DNA of 64,000 nt from Aquimarina pacifica (GTDB taxonomy: Bacteria > Bacteroidota > Bacteroidia > Flavobacteriales > Flavobacteriaceae): assembly GCF_000520955.1 (NCBI RefSeq), contig NZ_JACC01000008.1:62001-126000 (forward strand), read 5' to 3'. The position numbers were made by a program, and so were the translations under genes. This document shows positions 1 through 8,659 of the stretch, piece by piece; positions within the stretch are counted from its first letter, which is position 1, and every line of letters begins with the position of its first letter. The notes below the pieces were generated by a model that made no database searches, had not been told where the DNA came from, and saw only the letters and a program-made list of their open reading frames with translations.

Positions 1-993
1 GGTGATTCTATCCTGCAAAGGCTCTTCTCGCCACGAAAGATCAACAACTCTTTCTTTACTTGTTCCTTTTACAGACTCTGCCAAATCTAATAATCGCTCT
101 GTAGCATCCTCTCTACGATCCAGAATAACATCTTCTACATGTTCTAATAACTCTTTGGGTATATCGTCATATATCTCTAGCATTGCTGGATTTACAATCC
201 CCATATTCATCCCTGCTTTGATAGCATGGTATAAAAATACAGAGTGCATTGCTTCTCTTACCCTATCATTACCTCTAAATGAGAAAGAGACATTACTTAC
301 CCCTCCACTCACACTACAATGAGGTAAATTTTCACGAACCCATTTGGTTGCCTCAATAAAATCGATGGCATTTTTTCGATGTTCGTCCATTCCTGTTGCT
401 ACAGGAAATATGTTTAAGTCAAAAATGATATCTTCTGGAGGAAAATTGACTTTATTTACCAAAATATCATAAGACCTTTTAGAAATTTCCAATCTACGAT
501 CATAATTATCTGCCTGCCCAACTTCGTCAAATGCCATTACGATCACAGCTGCTCCATACCGTTTTACCTTTTTGGCATGGGCAATAAACTCTTCTTCTCC
601 TTCCTTGAGACTAATAGAATTTACCACGCATTTTCCCTGTACTACTTGCAATCCTGCTTCTATGATATGCCACTTTGAGCTATCAATCATTATAGGCACT
701 CTTGCAATATCAGGTTCTGCCATAATAAGATTCAAAAAGCGCACCATGGCTACTTCTCCATCAATAAGGCCATCATCCATATTGATATCTATCACCTGTG
801 CACCTCCTTCTACTTGATGCCTAGCAATACTTAAAGCTTCATCAAATTTTTCTTCTTTGACAAGACGCAAAAACTTACGAGACCCAGCTACATTCGTTCT
901 CTCCCCAACATTAATAAAGTTAGTTTCGGCAGAAACGATCATAGGTTCAAGCCCTGACAGTTTTAGATATTTTCTCTCTTCTTTCTTACTCAT
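1..993 (-). CDS. metH: Methionine synthase, C-terminal half (pterin/cobalamin part), partial
   Basis: This reading frame is open from an ATG at 993 to the window edge, giving 331 codons of a protein that continues outside. It carries the methyltetrahydrofolate (pterin) binding domain: [11 protein letters not shown] lies at about residues 28-38 and DINMDDG further on. The last visible residues ([13 protein letters not shown]) match the start of the cobalamin cap region of MetH, so the B12 and activation domains should lie beyond position 1. The family transfers a methyl group from methyl-THF via cobalamin to homocysteine. The start codon sits 3 bases after the stop of the homocysteine-binding half, so both are made from one transcript under the SAM-I riboswitch at 2139-2244. 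I infer the two proteins act as a split MetH. Confidence 0.93.
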   Translation of the reverse strand, partial: MSKKEERKYLKLSGLEPMIVSAETNFINVGERTNVAGSRKFLRLVKEEKFDEALSIARHQVEGGAQVIDINMDDGLIDGEVAMVRFLNLIMAEPDIARVPIMIDSSKWHIIEAGLQVVQGKCVVNSISLKEGEEEFIAHAKKVKRYGAAVIVMAFDEVGQADNYDRRLEISKRSYDILVNKVNFPPEDIIFDLNIFPVATGMDEHRKNAIDFIEATKWVRENLPHCSVSGGVSNVSFSFRGNDRVREAMHSVFLYHAIKAGMNMGIVNPAMLEIYDDIPKELLEHVEDVILDRREDATERLLDLAESVKGTSKERVVDLSWREEPLQDRIT

Positions 994-996
994 ATC

Positions 997-1998
997 TTAT
1001 ACAGTAATTCCGACTGTTCTGGGTTTGTAATTTTTAGCTAATTCGGCTATAGCATATATATGTTCTGGTGTAGTCCCACAGCAACCTCCAATAATATTAA
1101 CCAACCCTTTATCCATATACTCTTTAATCTGTTCTGCCATTTCTTCAGGTGTTTCATCATATTCACCAAAAGCATTTGGTAGTCCCGCATTTGGATGCGC
1201 GGATACACCAAATTCTGCTTTCTGGGCAAGAACTTCGAGGTGTGGAGTTAATTGGTTAGCTCCCAAAGCACAATTAAATCCAATAGACAACATAGGAATG
1301 TGAGAAACAGAAATTAAAAAAGCTTCTGCCGTTTGCCCTGACAATGTTCTCCCACTGGCATCTGTAATTGTACCACTTATCATAATAGGAACATCTACAC
1401 CTCTTTCATCCTTCACTTCTTCTATAGCAAATAATGCTGCTTTGGCATTAAGGGTATCAAATATGGTTTCGACCAACAAAATATCAGAACCACCATCTAA
1501 TAATGCTTCTACCTGTAACTTATATGCTATTCTTAATTCATCAAAAGTAACCGCTCGATATCCGGGATCATTTACATCAGGAGACATACTTGCAGTTCTG
1601 TTTGTAGGACCAATTGACCCTGCTACAAAACGCGGTTTATGGGGCTCTTTTTTTGTAAACTCATCAGCTACCTCTTTGGCTATCTTTGCAGATTCATAAT
1701 TAAGTTCATATACTAACTCTTCCATTTCATAATCAGCCATGGCAATAGTAGTACCTGAGAACGTATTTGTCTCCACAATATCTGCCCCTGCTGCAAAATA
1801 AAGCCTATGCACTTCTTTGATCGCCTCAGGCTGAGTGATGCTCAATAAATCATTATTCCCTTGTACAGGAACTGGCCAATCTTTGAATCGGTCTCCCCTA
1901 AAATCTTCTTCTGTAAACTTATTTCTTTGAAGCATTGTCCCCATCGCTCCATCAAGAATAAGAATTCTTTCTTCTACTATTTTTTTTATATCCTTCAT
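997..1998 (-). CDS. metH: Homocysteine S-methyltransferase domain protein (N-terminal half of split MetH)
   Basis: A 333-residue protein equal to the first barrel of cobalamin-dependent methionine synthase. GAMGT is at residues 17-21, ETNTFSGT near 76, and the zinc-binding cysteines are visible in GFNCALGAN (about residue 240) and GGCCGTTP (C306, C307). It binds and activates homocysteine; the partner encoded directly downstream (3-base gap) supplies the pterin and cobalamin domains. In Escherichia coli these are one polypeptide of about 1230 residues, while flavobacteria commonly carry them as two genes. The leader contains a SAM-I riboswitch, consistent with repression when SAM is plentiful. 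Confidence 0.95.
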   Translation of the reverse strand: MKDIKKIVEERILILDGAMGTMLQRNKFTEEDFRGDRFKDWPVPVQGNNDLLSITQPEAIKEVHRLYFAAGADIVETNTFSGTTIAMADYEMEELVYELNYESAKIAKEVADEFTKKEPHKPRFVAGSIGPTNRTASMSPDVNDPGYRAVTFDELRIAYKLQVEALLDGGSDILLVETIFDTLNAKAALFAIEEVKDERGVDVPIMISGTITDASGRTLSGQTAEAFLISVSHIPMLSIGFNCALGANQLTPHLEVLAQKAEFGVSAHPNAGLPNAFGEYDETPEEMAEQIKEYMDKGLVNIIGGCCGTTPEHIYAIAELAKNYKPRTVGITV

Positions 1999-2138
1999 TT
2001 AAAAACCAATTAAGGTGAATCTCAGCATACCCTGAAATAAAACAAACATTGCTAATTCCTTACAAAATCAAAGAATTAAGCTAAATATAGTATCAAGAAA
2101 AATAAACGGGAAAAATATAGCGCTGGCTATGAGTCTTC

Positions 2139-2244
2139 GTTATCTAGTCCGATATAACTAACGGATAGAACGTAGCACCTTCTTTAAAGAATAAAGGGTT
2201 GCTAAGGCATCATAGGGTCTATTCCCTCCACCTTTCTTGATAAC
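2139..2244 (-). promoter_or_regulatory. SAM-I (S-box) riboswitch upstream of metH
   Basis: On the minus strand the RNA starts with GTTATCAAGAAAGGTGGAGG and continues with the S-box core features GACCC..ATGA and TTAGCAACC, then a P3 hairpin and a P4 hairpin (TCCG..CGGA). P1 closes between GTTATC (complement of 2239-2244) and GATAAC (complement of 2139-2144). This is the conserved SAM-I architecture. It lies 140 bases upstream of the metH start, in the same orientation. I see no clear intrinsic terminator between aptamer and gene, so whether it acts on termination or translation cannot be told. A second copy of the same class is at 24,973-25,075. Confidence 0.93.
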
Positions 2245-2348
2245 AATTGTATGTTTATGAACTATAAATAATTTTTCAATTATTTACGAGATGCAAAGAA
2301 ACACCATAACCTTTTGTTATGCAAGTTTCTTTTACTATTTTATATAGA

Positions 2349-2371
2349 AAAGACCATCAAAGATGGTCTTT
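2349..2371 (-). terminator. Intrinsic terminator after the 2409-3281 lipoprotein gene
   Basis: AAAGACCATC and GATGGTCTTT form a perfect 10-bp stem with an AAA loop, followed on the minus strand by TTCTATATAAAAT. It lies 38 bases past the stop of the lipoprotein gene and upstream of the metH riboswitch, insulating the two units. Confidence 0.75.
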
Positions 2372-2408
2372 ATGAGATTTACTGCCTAATAACAGTTATA
2401 TATTTATC

Positions 2409-3281
2409 TTAATAACGCCAAAGTCTTGTTCCTCCAAAACCACCGGTATTGTGGCCCAAGGTTATATAATCAGGACCTTCAACAAATCCTCTTAAAATCC
2501 CCGAGCTATTAGCACTTCCTTTGGGAACATCTGCCCAATCCAGCCATAATTGACTATAAAATCGACTTCCCCAGGCTATATTAGACCATGATGGTTGACC
2601 CGATATAAAAAAACGTTCTCCGAACCAAACCACCATATTACCATATTCTCTGATGTAGTAAACTCCACCGTCATCCCCTATCCATCTTCCTGTGATATCA
2701 TTTTCATCATTAACGGTGCCGAAACCAGCAGAACGAGGTAGTGGCAAATTTGCGGGTTTACTGGTTTTTGTCCAAAGAGATCCTCCAAATTGATTTCCTG
2801 ATGTTTTTGAAATTGTTAGCCCAAAACACCCAATATACAGCGTCAAGCTCCCTTGTCCCTGAATACCTCCTTTTGGGACGTCATAAAACGTTCCTGTAAT
2901 TGTCTTTCCGCTTATGGTTCCTTTAAAAACATTAGACCAAAATCCTGACGGATGTTCTCCGAACCAATATAATTGATTCCCGATTTGCCTAAAATAATAA
3001 TGTCCTCCATCATTACCATAATAGTACCCAGATAAATTCGGTACGTATGAACACCAATCAAAATCAATTGGAAAGTCAAACCCTTTTTCTCTCAGGGAAT
3101 CTTTTTGAATTTTGGTTAGATATTCATCTTTGGTTAATTCGTTTGAGACTATTTCACTTTCTTGTTCTAAAATATACTCTTCTTCTGATAAGTGCTCTTT
3201 TTCACAATTTGTAAATAAAATTGCAGTTCCAAATACCATTAATAAGCAAGTTAGCCTAAATAAAAATGCAGTTGTTTTCAT
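2409..3281 (-). CDS. Secreted lipoprotein with two copies of a W-G-DGG-YY-WFGE domain
   Basis: A 290-residue protein with a hydrophobic N-terminus ending in LFTNC (cysteine at about residue 26), which reads as a flavobacterial lipoprotein signal. Two copies of an aromatic-rich module follow: one at about residues 84-150 and one at about 194-270. Each has the order G-x-DGG-x-YY-x-R-x-x-GN-x(4)-WFGE, then a W-S-N element and a D-V-PKG element. Such repeats suggest two small beta-sheet domains exposed at the cell surface, possibly binding a ligand, but I do not recognise a named family with a proven role. It is a single-gene unit with its own terminator. Function unknown. Confidence 0.85.
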   Translation of the reverse strand: MKTTAFLFRLTCLLMVFGTAILFTNCEKEHLSEEEYILEQESEIVSNELTKDEYLTKIQKDSLREKGFDFPIDFDWCSYVPNLSGYYYGNDGGHYYFRQIGNQLYWFGEHPSGFWSNVFKGTISGKTITGTFYDVPKGGIQGQGSLTLYIGCFGLTISKTSGNQFGGSLWTKTSKPANLPLPRSAGFGTVNDENDITGRWIGDDGGVYYIREYGNMVVWFGERFFISGQPSWSNIAWGSRFYSQLWLDWADVPKGSANSSGILRGFVEGPDYITLGHNTGGFGGTRLWRY

Positions 3282-3521
3282 GTGATGTGATTTTTTATTC
3301 TGATAAACAGGCCCCCTACTAAGAAACTTAGGACCTCTTTCAAAAATAAACCAATCAAAAACAAAAAAACAGAGACTAAAACCCCTTTATGTACAGGTCA
3401 AAGTGGAGATTTATCGGGGTAAAAAACCCTTTTTTCCTAATGCTCAATTACTCCAAATTTTGATCATTAAGTTTTAAAACAGCACTTAGTGTAAAATAGA
3501 TGTTTACCAAGTATTAAAATA

Positions 3522-3560
3522 AAAAAAGGTAAATCATATGTGATATGATTTACCTTTTTT
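3522..3560. terminator. Long perfect hairpin, probable terminator (usable in both directions)
   Basis: An 18-bp perfect stem (3522-3539 with 3543-3560) closed by a 3-base loop; the outer stem is A6/T6, so a U-tract results on either strand. It sits 22 bases past the stop of the minus-strand lipoprotein gene at 3583-4005. The remainder of the 3282-3582 stretch is AT-rich and shows no gene. Confidence 0.8.
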
Positions 3561-3582
3561 ATTTCAAATCAGAAATTCTAAA

Positions 3583-4005
3583 TTATTCTGACCAATATTT
3601 TAATGTAATTTCGATCCACCCTTCTTCGTTTTCTAATTCTGAACTAATTTCTGCAACTACAGAAGAGGCTCCATCAAAATATCCATCATATGCGTCAAAA
3701 CGATACGTTCCTACCGGAAGGCTTTCGAAAAGATTAACCTCGTATCTAGACGTATATGAAACTTCTCCAGTTTCTAGATTTGTCGCGGCATACCCAGATA
3801 AAGTTGTAGCATCAACATCTTGCCCGCTATTCTCATCAACAAGTTTAATAACTACGTCAAAAGCTGCAATGCTCTTTTGATTAATTACAGTTGTATCTGT
3901 TTCAATGTTTTGTTCCTCTATAGTATTTGCCTGTTTCTCACAAGAGAGTAAAAGACACGCAAGAACTAATAAGGGAATTAGGTTTAGGTTCTTGATTTGT
4001 GACAT
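3583..4005 (-). CDS. Small lipoprotein of unknown function
   Basis: I place the start at the ATG at 4005, because it is followed at once by a signal sequence (MSQIKNLNLI..) ending in the lipobox LLSC; an in-frame ATG at 4038 would add 11 residues in front of the signal. The mature part of about 115 residues is acidic and appears beta-rich, with LPVGTYRFDAYD resembling the core of carboxypeptidase-regulatory or prealbumin-like beta-sandwich folds. No catalytic motif is visible. It is monocistronic, followed by a strong terminator. Role unknown; an outer-membrane anchored binding or structural lipoprotein is a guess. Confidence 0.8.
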   Translation of the reverse strand: MSQIKNLNLIPLLVLACLLLSCEKQANTIEEQNIETDTTVINQKSIAAFDVVIKLVDENSGQDVDATTLSGYAATNLETGEVSYTSRYEVNLFESLPVGTYRFDAYDGYFDGASSVVAEISSELENEEGWIEITLKYWSE

Positions 4006-4559
4006 TATTGTTGGTTTTAAAAGTATTGTGATACACAAATGTCAGAAATCTACTTGTAATAGTGTCTTATTAAACACCTCCCTAACTATTATTTAACTTA
4101 ATTTAAGTTTTTTTTAAGAACCTAAAATCGCTATCCATATTTGTTCTAATTAATGATGATTTTTCACGTTACTAATTATCAATTAAAACCAACAAAATTC
4201 TTTGGACAAAAAAGTAATACGAGCTACGACTCGGGAGCTAATTCTATTATATAATCTCATCCAAATTAATCACCAAATATCAAGATCTATGGTTTTTTAG
4301 AAACCTTTAAGATCTGTACATATAGTTAACAGTTCTATGTTACACCAAAACAATCTCTTTGAATTGAGGTTAAAACACATTAAATATTTATCATAATCGA
4401 ACTCTATAAAAGGAAGAATGAGAAAATTTAAGTCGAAGATTAAAAACTAACCAAAAAGACAATTGATTAGGCATATTTGTTTTTTACAATTAATTAACAG
4501 TATTTTTAAAGAAAATTAATTTTTTTAAACAAAACACAATTAATTTAATCACTACAACC
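4006..4559. other. Intergenic stretch between divergent genes
   Basis: About 550 bases, very AT-rich, between the minus-strand lipoprotein and the plus-strand PL6 lyase. It must contain promoters for both. I see no convincing gene, structured RNA or operator; several A/T runs just before 4560 leave no clear Shine-Dalgarno sequence, which is normal for this phylum. Confidence 0.6.
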
Positions 4560-7500
4560 ATGAAAACAATAAATTATTTTTACACAACACTACTTCTATT
4601 GATCCCATTACTAACTAACGCTGCAGAGTACAACATAAGCTCTGTAGAGGATTTAGAAAACTTAAATTTAAGCGCCGGAGATGTTGTTATATTAGCTGAT
4701 GGAACATACAATTCAGATGAAAGAATCTTATTTTCGGGAATTGGCACAGCAAATAACCCAATCACCTTTAAGTCCGAAACCCCTGGAGGTGTTATATTTA
4801 ATAATGGCCTTAAAATAGATATCGCCGGAGAATATCTAATAGTAGATGGCTTTTACTGGAATGGTGGATATGGAGCAAGCAATTTTATTCAGTTTAGAAA
4901 TGGAACAAATTACGCTCAACATTGCACCATCAAAAATTGTGCTATAAATGGGTTACAAGTAGATCCAGATGATGTCGAATCAGGAACAAGTGTTAAGCAC
5001 AGATGGATCGTATTGTATGGAAATTACAATACTGTAACAAACTGTTCATTTATGAACAAAAGCACTTCGGGAGCTCTTATATTAGCTGAATACGAGTACA
5101 ATGCAGAGGGAGGAAGATGTAATGAGGTTGGACATATTATTAGTAATAATTATTTCTTTAATTATGAGAAAATTGACCCAGACCTGACCAATGCAGGTGA
5201 TAGCGAAACAATAAGAATAGGTACAAGTGAGTATCAAAATGTAAATTCTGCAGCCACTGTAAGCAATAACTATTTCGTACAAGCGGATGGTGAAAATGAA
5301 ATAATCACTAATAAAAGTGCCAATAATAGCTACCTAAATAACACCTTTAGAAGATGTAGAGGCTCATTAGTAATGCGTCATGGTCCAAACGCAACAGTAG
5401 TCGGTAATTATTTTTTGGGTGAAAACGTAGAAGGTACCGGAGCAATTAGAATAACTGATAGCGATCATACAATAACAAATAATTACATTCAAAACTGTGT
5501 TACAACCCAAGACTTTGCAGCTTGGAATAATGGATTAACATTCGTAGGAGGTAATACAAGTTCTGTGTCTAATTGTGCATCAACAAGTGTATCCAACTCT
5601 TATCAAGATGTTGAGAATATCGATTTTTCTAATAATACATTTATTAATACTGAATCTCCTATATATTTTAATGACTCTAGAGATGGAGCCGATAATGTTT
5701 ATGGTACCGTTACTGATAATGTGATTTATTTCGGAAGTAACAATTCGAATATTTCTAACATTATATCTGGTGCTTATAGTACTATCGGAAACTCACTTAC
5801 ATTTTCTGGTAATGTATATGAAGGTTCAGATTTAGGTGAATCTGTTAATGGCTTTACATCAGCTAATTTATCAGCTACTAGTAATGGTGAAATATTTACA
5901 ATATCTGGTGCTAACGGTGCAGGTGCCAATATATCTAGTAGTCCTTTTACAGATAATGACGTAGCCTCTACTGTTGGAGCTTGCTTCCTAGATGCTAACG
6001 GTAATAGCCTTACTGGTTGTGATGGAACTAGCACCGATTATCTAACTGTAAGTTCTGTATCAGAGTTTGACGCCAATGGAGGTTCTCAAACAATAACCAT
6101 AACATCAAATATCAACTGGACTGTAAGTGAAAGTAGTTCTTGGCTATCAGTTAATACTACTAGCGGGTCCAATAATGGATCAACAACAGTAACCGTAAAT
6201 GCCAACACAACAACTTCTTCTCGGACAACTACTATCACTATTTCAGGAAATAGTATTAGTCGAAATATTACAATATCCCAAGAAGGCGAAGAGGATACTA
6301 CAACATGTCAAGAACAGAATGCCTTTTCAACTATTGAAGGTGAAGACTTCTGCGAACAATCTGGAATACAAATAGATAATGATAACACTTATGCTGGCTG
6401 GATACAAAATGGAGATTGGATTATGTATGAAGATGTTGATTTTGGTACAGGAGCCAGTTCGATTTCTGTTTTAGCATCAAGTCAAAATTCCGGAGGAACT
6501 ATAGAAATACGTCAAGGAAGCACAACAGGAACACTTATTGGAAATGTAACCGTTACATCCACAAACAGTTGGGACACATGGCTAACATTTACTGAGGATA
6601 TTTCAGAAATAAGCGGAACTCAAGATATATACCTAGTATTTACTGGAGGTTCAGGGTATTTGTTAAATGTTGATTCATTTGAGTTTACAGAATCCACTGA
6701 ACCCAACAATGATAATTTAGCCTTGGACGGCACTGCATCACAATCCTCAAATTATTCCTCTACACTAGGACAAGCCAATCTTGCAATTGATGGTAATACT
6801 AATGGAAATTGGAATGGTGGTTCAGTAACCCACACATTATCTTTAACCGGATCTTGGTGGCAGGTAGTACTTAATCAAGAAACTAATATTGGCGAAATAG
6901 TAATTTACAATAGAATTAACTGTTGCATGGACAGGCTTTCTAACTTTACGGTAACTGTAATCAACAGTAGTGGTAATGAAGTATACACACAAACCATTAC
7001 CGAAACCCCTAATCCTTCAATAACTATTGATGCTAATGGAGCATTTGGTAACACGGTTAAAATAACTACTAATCTAATCAATACTCCACTTTCTTTGGCA
7101 GAAGTTGAGGTTTATGAAGGCGAAGGCTCTTCAAGCTCTTGCAGCTCAGGAACAAACCTAGCCCTAAATAGTACAATCATTGACTTTAGCTCTGAGCAAA
7201 ACACAACAAATACGGTGAGTAATCTCATTGACGGTAATGATGGTAATAGATGGTCAGCAGAGGGATATCCCCAATATGCCGTAATCGATTTAGGTGATCA
7301 TTATAATATTAATGAAATAAATTTGGTAACCCATAATGACAGAGATTATCAATTTACAATAGAAGGTTCTACAACATCTGCTACATCAGGACTTTCTACT
7401 TTAGTCGATGCCAGTAACAATTCAGATTCAGGACCTATTAATAGAACCTTTACCACACAAATAGTAAGATATGTAAAACTTACTGTGGTCGGAGCGAATA

Positions 7501-7832
7501 GTTATGCAGATTCTTGGATATCCATTTCGGACTTCGAAATTATTTGTGCAGGAGACAATGCAAAAAACACTTTTGCTGATACTATTTCCGAGGTTACTGC
7601 TTACCCTAGTCCTTTTACAAAAAGTCTGTCAATTCAAATAAATAAAACAGACCAAACTATTGGAAATGTAAAATTATTTGACCTCTTTGGGAAACTGATT
7701 ATTTCTCAAAGTATTAATGGACGCAATGGTGTTTTAAATAACTGTGACGCTATAGCTAAAGGAATATACTTACTACAAGTAGCTAACCCTCAAGGTCAAA
7801 CTATATCGGTCACTAAAGTAACTAAAGAATAA
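4560..7832 (+). CDS. Secreted modular PL6-family polysaccharide lyase with BACON, CBM6, two F5/8C modules and T9SS sorting domain
   Basis: A 1090-residue secreted enzyme. Residues 1-22 are a signal peptide. Residues about 23-480 form a right-handed beta-helix of the PL6 family (alginate lyases and chondroitinase B). The catalytic pair is visible as K252 in ITNKSANN and R273 in VMRHGPN, with calcium-site glutamates E245 and E247; from memory these align with K250, R271, E243 and E245 of chondroitinase B at a constant offset of two. Then follow a BACON domain (about 494-577), a CBM6-like module (583-712), two F5/8 type C (CBM32-like) modules (716-855, 865-997) and a type IX secretion C-terminal domain (about 1012-1090). 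It should cleave uronic acid polymers by beta-elimination outside the cell. Alginate is the likelier substrate in a marine bacterium; dermatan sulfate cannot be excluded. No SusC/SusD genes lie nearby. Confidence 0.93.
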   Translation: MKTINYFYTTLLLLIPLLTNAAEYNISSVEDLENLNLSAGDVVILADGTYNSDERILFSGIGTANNPITFKSETPGGVIFNNGLKIDIAGEYLIVDGFYWNGGYGASNFIQFRNGTNYAQHCTIKNCAINGLQVDPDDVESGTSVKHRWIVLYGNYNTVTNCSFMNKSTSGALILAEYEYNAEGGRCNEVGHIISNNYFFNYEKIDPDLTNAGDSETIRIGTSEYQNVNSAATVSNNYFVQADGENEIITNKSANNSYLNNTFRRCRGSLVMRHGPNATVVGNYFLGENVEGTGAIRITDSDHTITNNYIQNCVTTQDFAAWNNGLTFVGGNTSSVSNCASTSVSNSYQDVENIDFSNNTFINTESPIYFNDSRDGADNVYGTVTDNVIYFGSNNSNISNIISGAYSTIGNSLTFSGNVYEGSDLGESVNGFTSANLSATSNGEIFTISGANGAGANISSSPFTDNDVASTVGACFLDANGNSLTGCDGTSTDYLTVSSVSEFDANGGSQTITITSNINWTVSESSSWLSVNTTSGSNNGSTTVTVNANTTTSSRTTTITISGNSISRNITISQEGEEDTTTCQEQNAFSTIEGEDFCEQSGIQIDNDNTYAGWIQNGDWIMYEDVDFGTGASSISVLASSQNSGGTIEIRQGSTTGTLIGNVTVTSTNSWDTWLTFTEDISEISGTQDIYLVFTGGSGYLLNVDSFEFTESTEPNNDNLALDGTASQSSNYSSTLGQANLAIDGNTNGNWNGGSVTHTLSLTGSWWQVVLNQETNIGEIVIYNRINCCMDRLSNFTVTVINSSGNEVYTQTITETPNPSITIDANGAFGNTVKITTNLINTPLSLAEVEVYEGEGSSSSCSSGTNLALNSTIIDFSSEQNTTNTVSNLIDGNDGNRWSAEGYPQYAVIDLGDHYNINEINLVTHNDRDYQFTIEGSTTSATSGLSTLVDASNNSDSGPINRTFTTQIVRYVKLTVVGANSYADSWISISDFEIICAGDNAKNTFADTISEVTAYPSPFTKSLSIQINKTDQTIGNVKLFDLFGKLIISQSINGRNGVLNNCDAIAKGIYLLQVANPQGQTISVTKVTKE

Positions 7833-7862
7833 TACTATTTCTAAATGGCTCAATAAAAAAAT

Positions 7863-7894
7863 AAAAAAGACTGTCTGAAAAGACAGTCTTTTTT
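7863..7894 (+). terminator. Intrinsic terminator after the PL6 lyase
   Basis: A perfect 14-bp stem (7863-7876 with 7881-7894) closed by a GAAA tetraloop and ending in a run of T. It lies 30 bases after the lyase stop codon. Confidence 0.92.
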
Positions 7895-8231
7895 TATGTA
7901 ACCCATTATTGCATTGAAACTTCGCTATTAGGCTTTGAGATACAATTAATACTGGTGTTTTCTTGATTTTAGCATACACCGCAGATGACATTAAAAAAAA
8001 CAACGAAGCCACAGAATTTGCAGTAGTCCAAACTACGTCATTACACTACATTCTTACACACTGAAAAGTCTTGGATGTATCAAAATAAGAGAACCCCAAT
8101 AGCTGCTTTAAGTCTCATTACAAAACTAGTATTGTATTAACTGAGTAAACAGGTTGCTATAAACAACCCCATGGGTCTATTTTTTTTTAGAAATACAGCT
8201 ATTACTAAAATTAATCAAAAGGCAGTAACAC
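7895..8231. other. Intergenic stretch without a supported gene
   Basis: About 340 bases between the PL6 terminator and the ferredoxin stop. A short hairpin (GGTTG/CAACC around 8150-8166) lies downstream of the minus-strand ferredoxin gene but lacks a clear U-tract. A 40-codon open stretch on the plus strand at about 7942-8062 lacks a start codon and may be nothing or a gene remnant. Confidence 0.5.
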
Positions 8232-8552
8232 CTACGATTCTGGTGCTAATTCTATTTCTAATCCGTCAAGCTCTGGTGTTATAGGAATTTGGCAACCTAA
8301 CCTACTATTATCCTCTACATAAAATGCTTCTGCCAACATTAAGTCTTCATCCTGTCCCATCTCAGGTAATTCGTGATCCGACAACACATAACACTGACAT
8401 GATGCACACATGGCCATCCCTCCGCAGGTTCCTTCTACCGGAAGTTCATAAGCCTTGCAAACTTCCATTAAGTTCATTGCCATATCTGTAGGTGCTTGTA
8501 TATCATGAACTACACCTTCTCTATCTTTTATTTTTATGGTAATATCAGACAT
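8232..8552 (-). CDS. 2Fe-2S ferredoxin (adrenodoxin type)
   Basis: A 106-residue soluble ferredoxin. The cluster ligands are visible in GTCGGMAMCASC (C-x5-C-x2-C) and LGCQIP near residue 87, the spacing of plant/adrenodoxin-type 2Fe-2S proteins. It follows the ferredoxin-NADP reductase gene by 107 bases in the same direction. The context suggests it carries electrons from that reductase to the sulfite reductase encoded upstream in the same cluster. A terminator-like hairpin (8607-8639) stands between the two genes, so it may be transcribed only in part from the cys operon or from its own promoter. Confidence 0.93.
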   Translation of the reverse strand: MSDITIKIKDREGVVHDIQAPTDMAMNLMEVCKAYELPVEGTCGGMAMCASCQCYVLSDHELPEMGQDEDLMLAEAFYVEDNSRLGCQIPITPELDGLEIELAPES

Positions 8553-8606
8553 CTTTTATTTATTTTTCTATTCAACAAATTGAATAGCACACTATTTTAT
8601 TGTAAA

Positions 8607-8639
8607 AAACCTCACAGGTTTATGAAACCTATGAGGTTT
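8607..8639 (-). terminator. Terminator-like hairpin between ferredoxin reductase and ferredoxin genes
   Basis: A 15-bp stem with one mismatch (8607-8621 with 8625-8639), loop of three bases, followed on the minus strand by TTTT-rich sequence (complement of 8602-8606). It lies 20 bases after the reductase stop and would end or attenuate transcription before the ferredoxin gene. Confidence 0.75.
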
Positions 8640-8659
8640 AAAAATAGAACAAATTATTT

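Noticed and set aside
5774..6034. Minus-strand frame of 86 codons inside the PL6 gene
   Set aside because: Antisense shadow of a repeat-rich coding region without independent signals.
7773..8012. 79-codon minus-strand frame over the end of the PL6 gene and its terminator
   Set aside because: It runs through a perfect terminator hairpin and overlaps the lyase; no protein features.
7942..8062. Plus-strand open stretch (YTADDIKKNNEATEF...) of about 40 codons
   Set aside because: No start codon and too short to assign; possibly a remnant of a larger gene, but unsupported.
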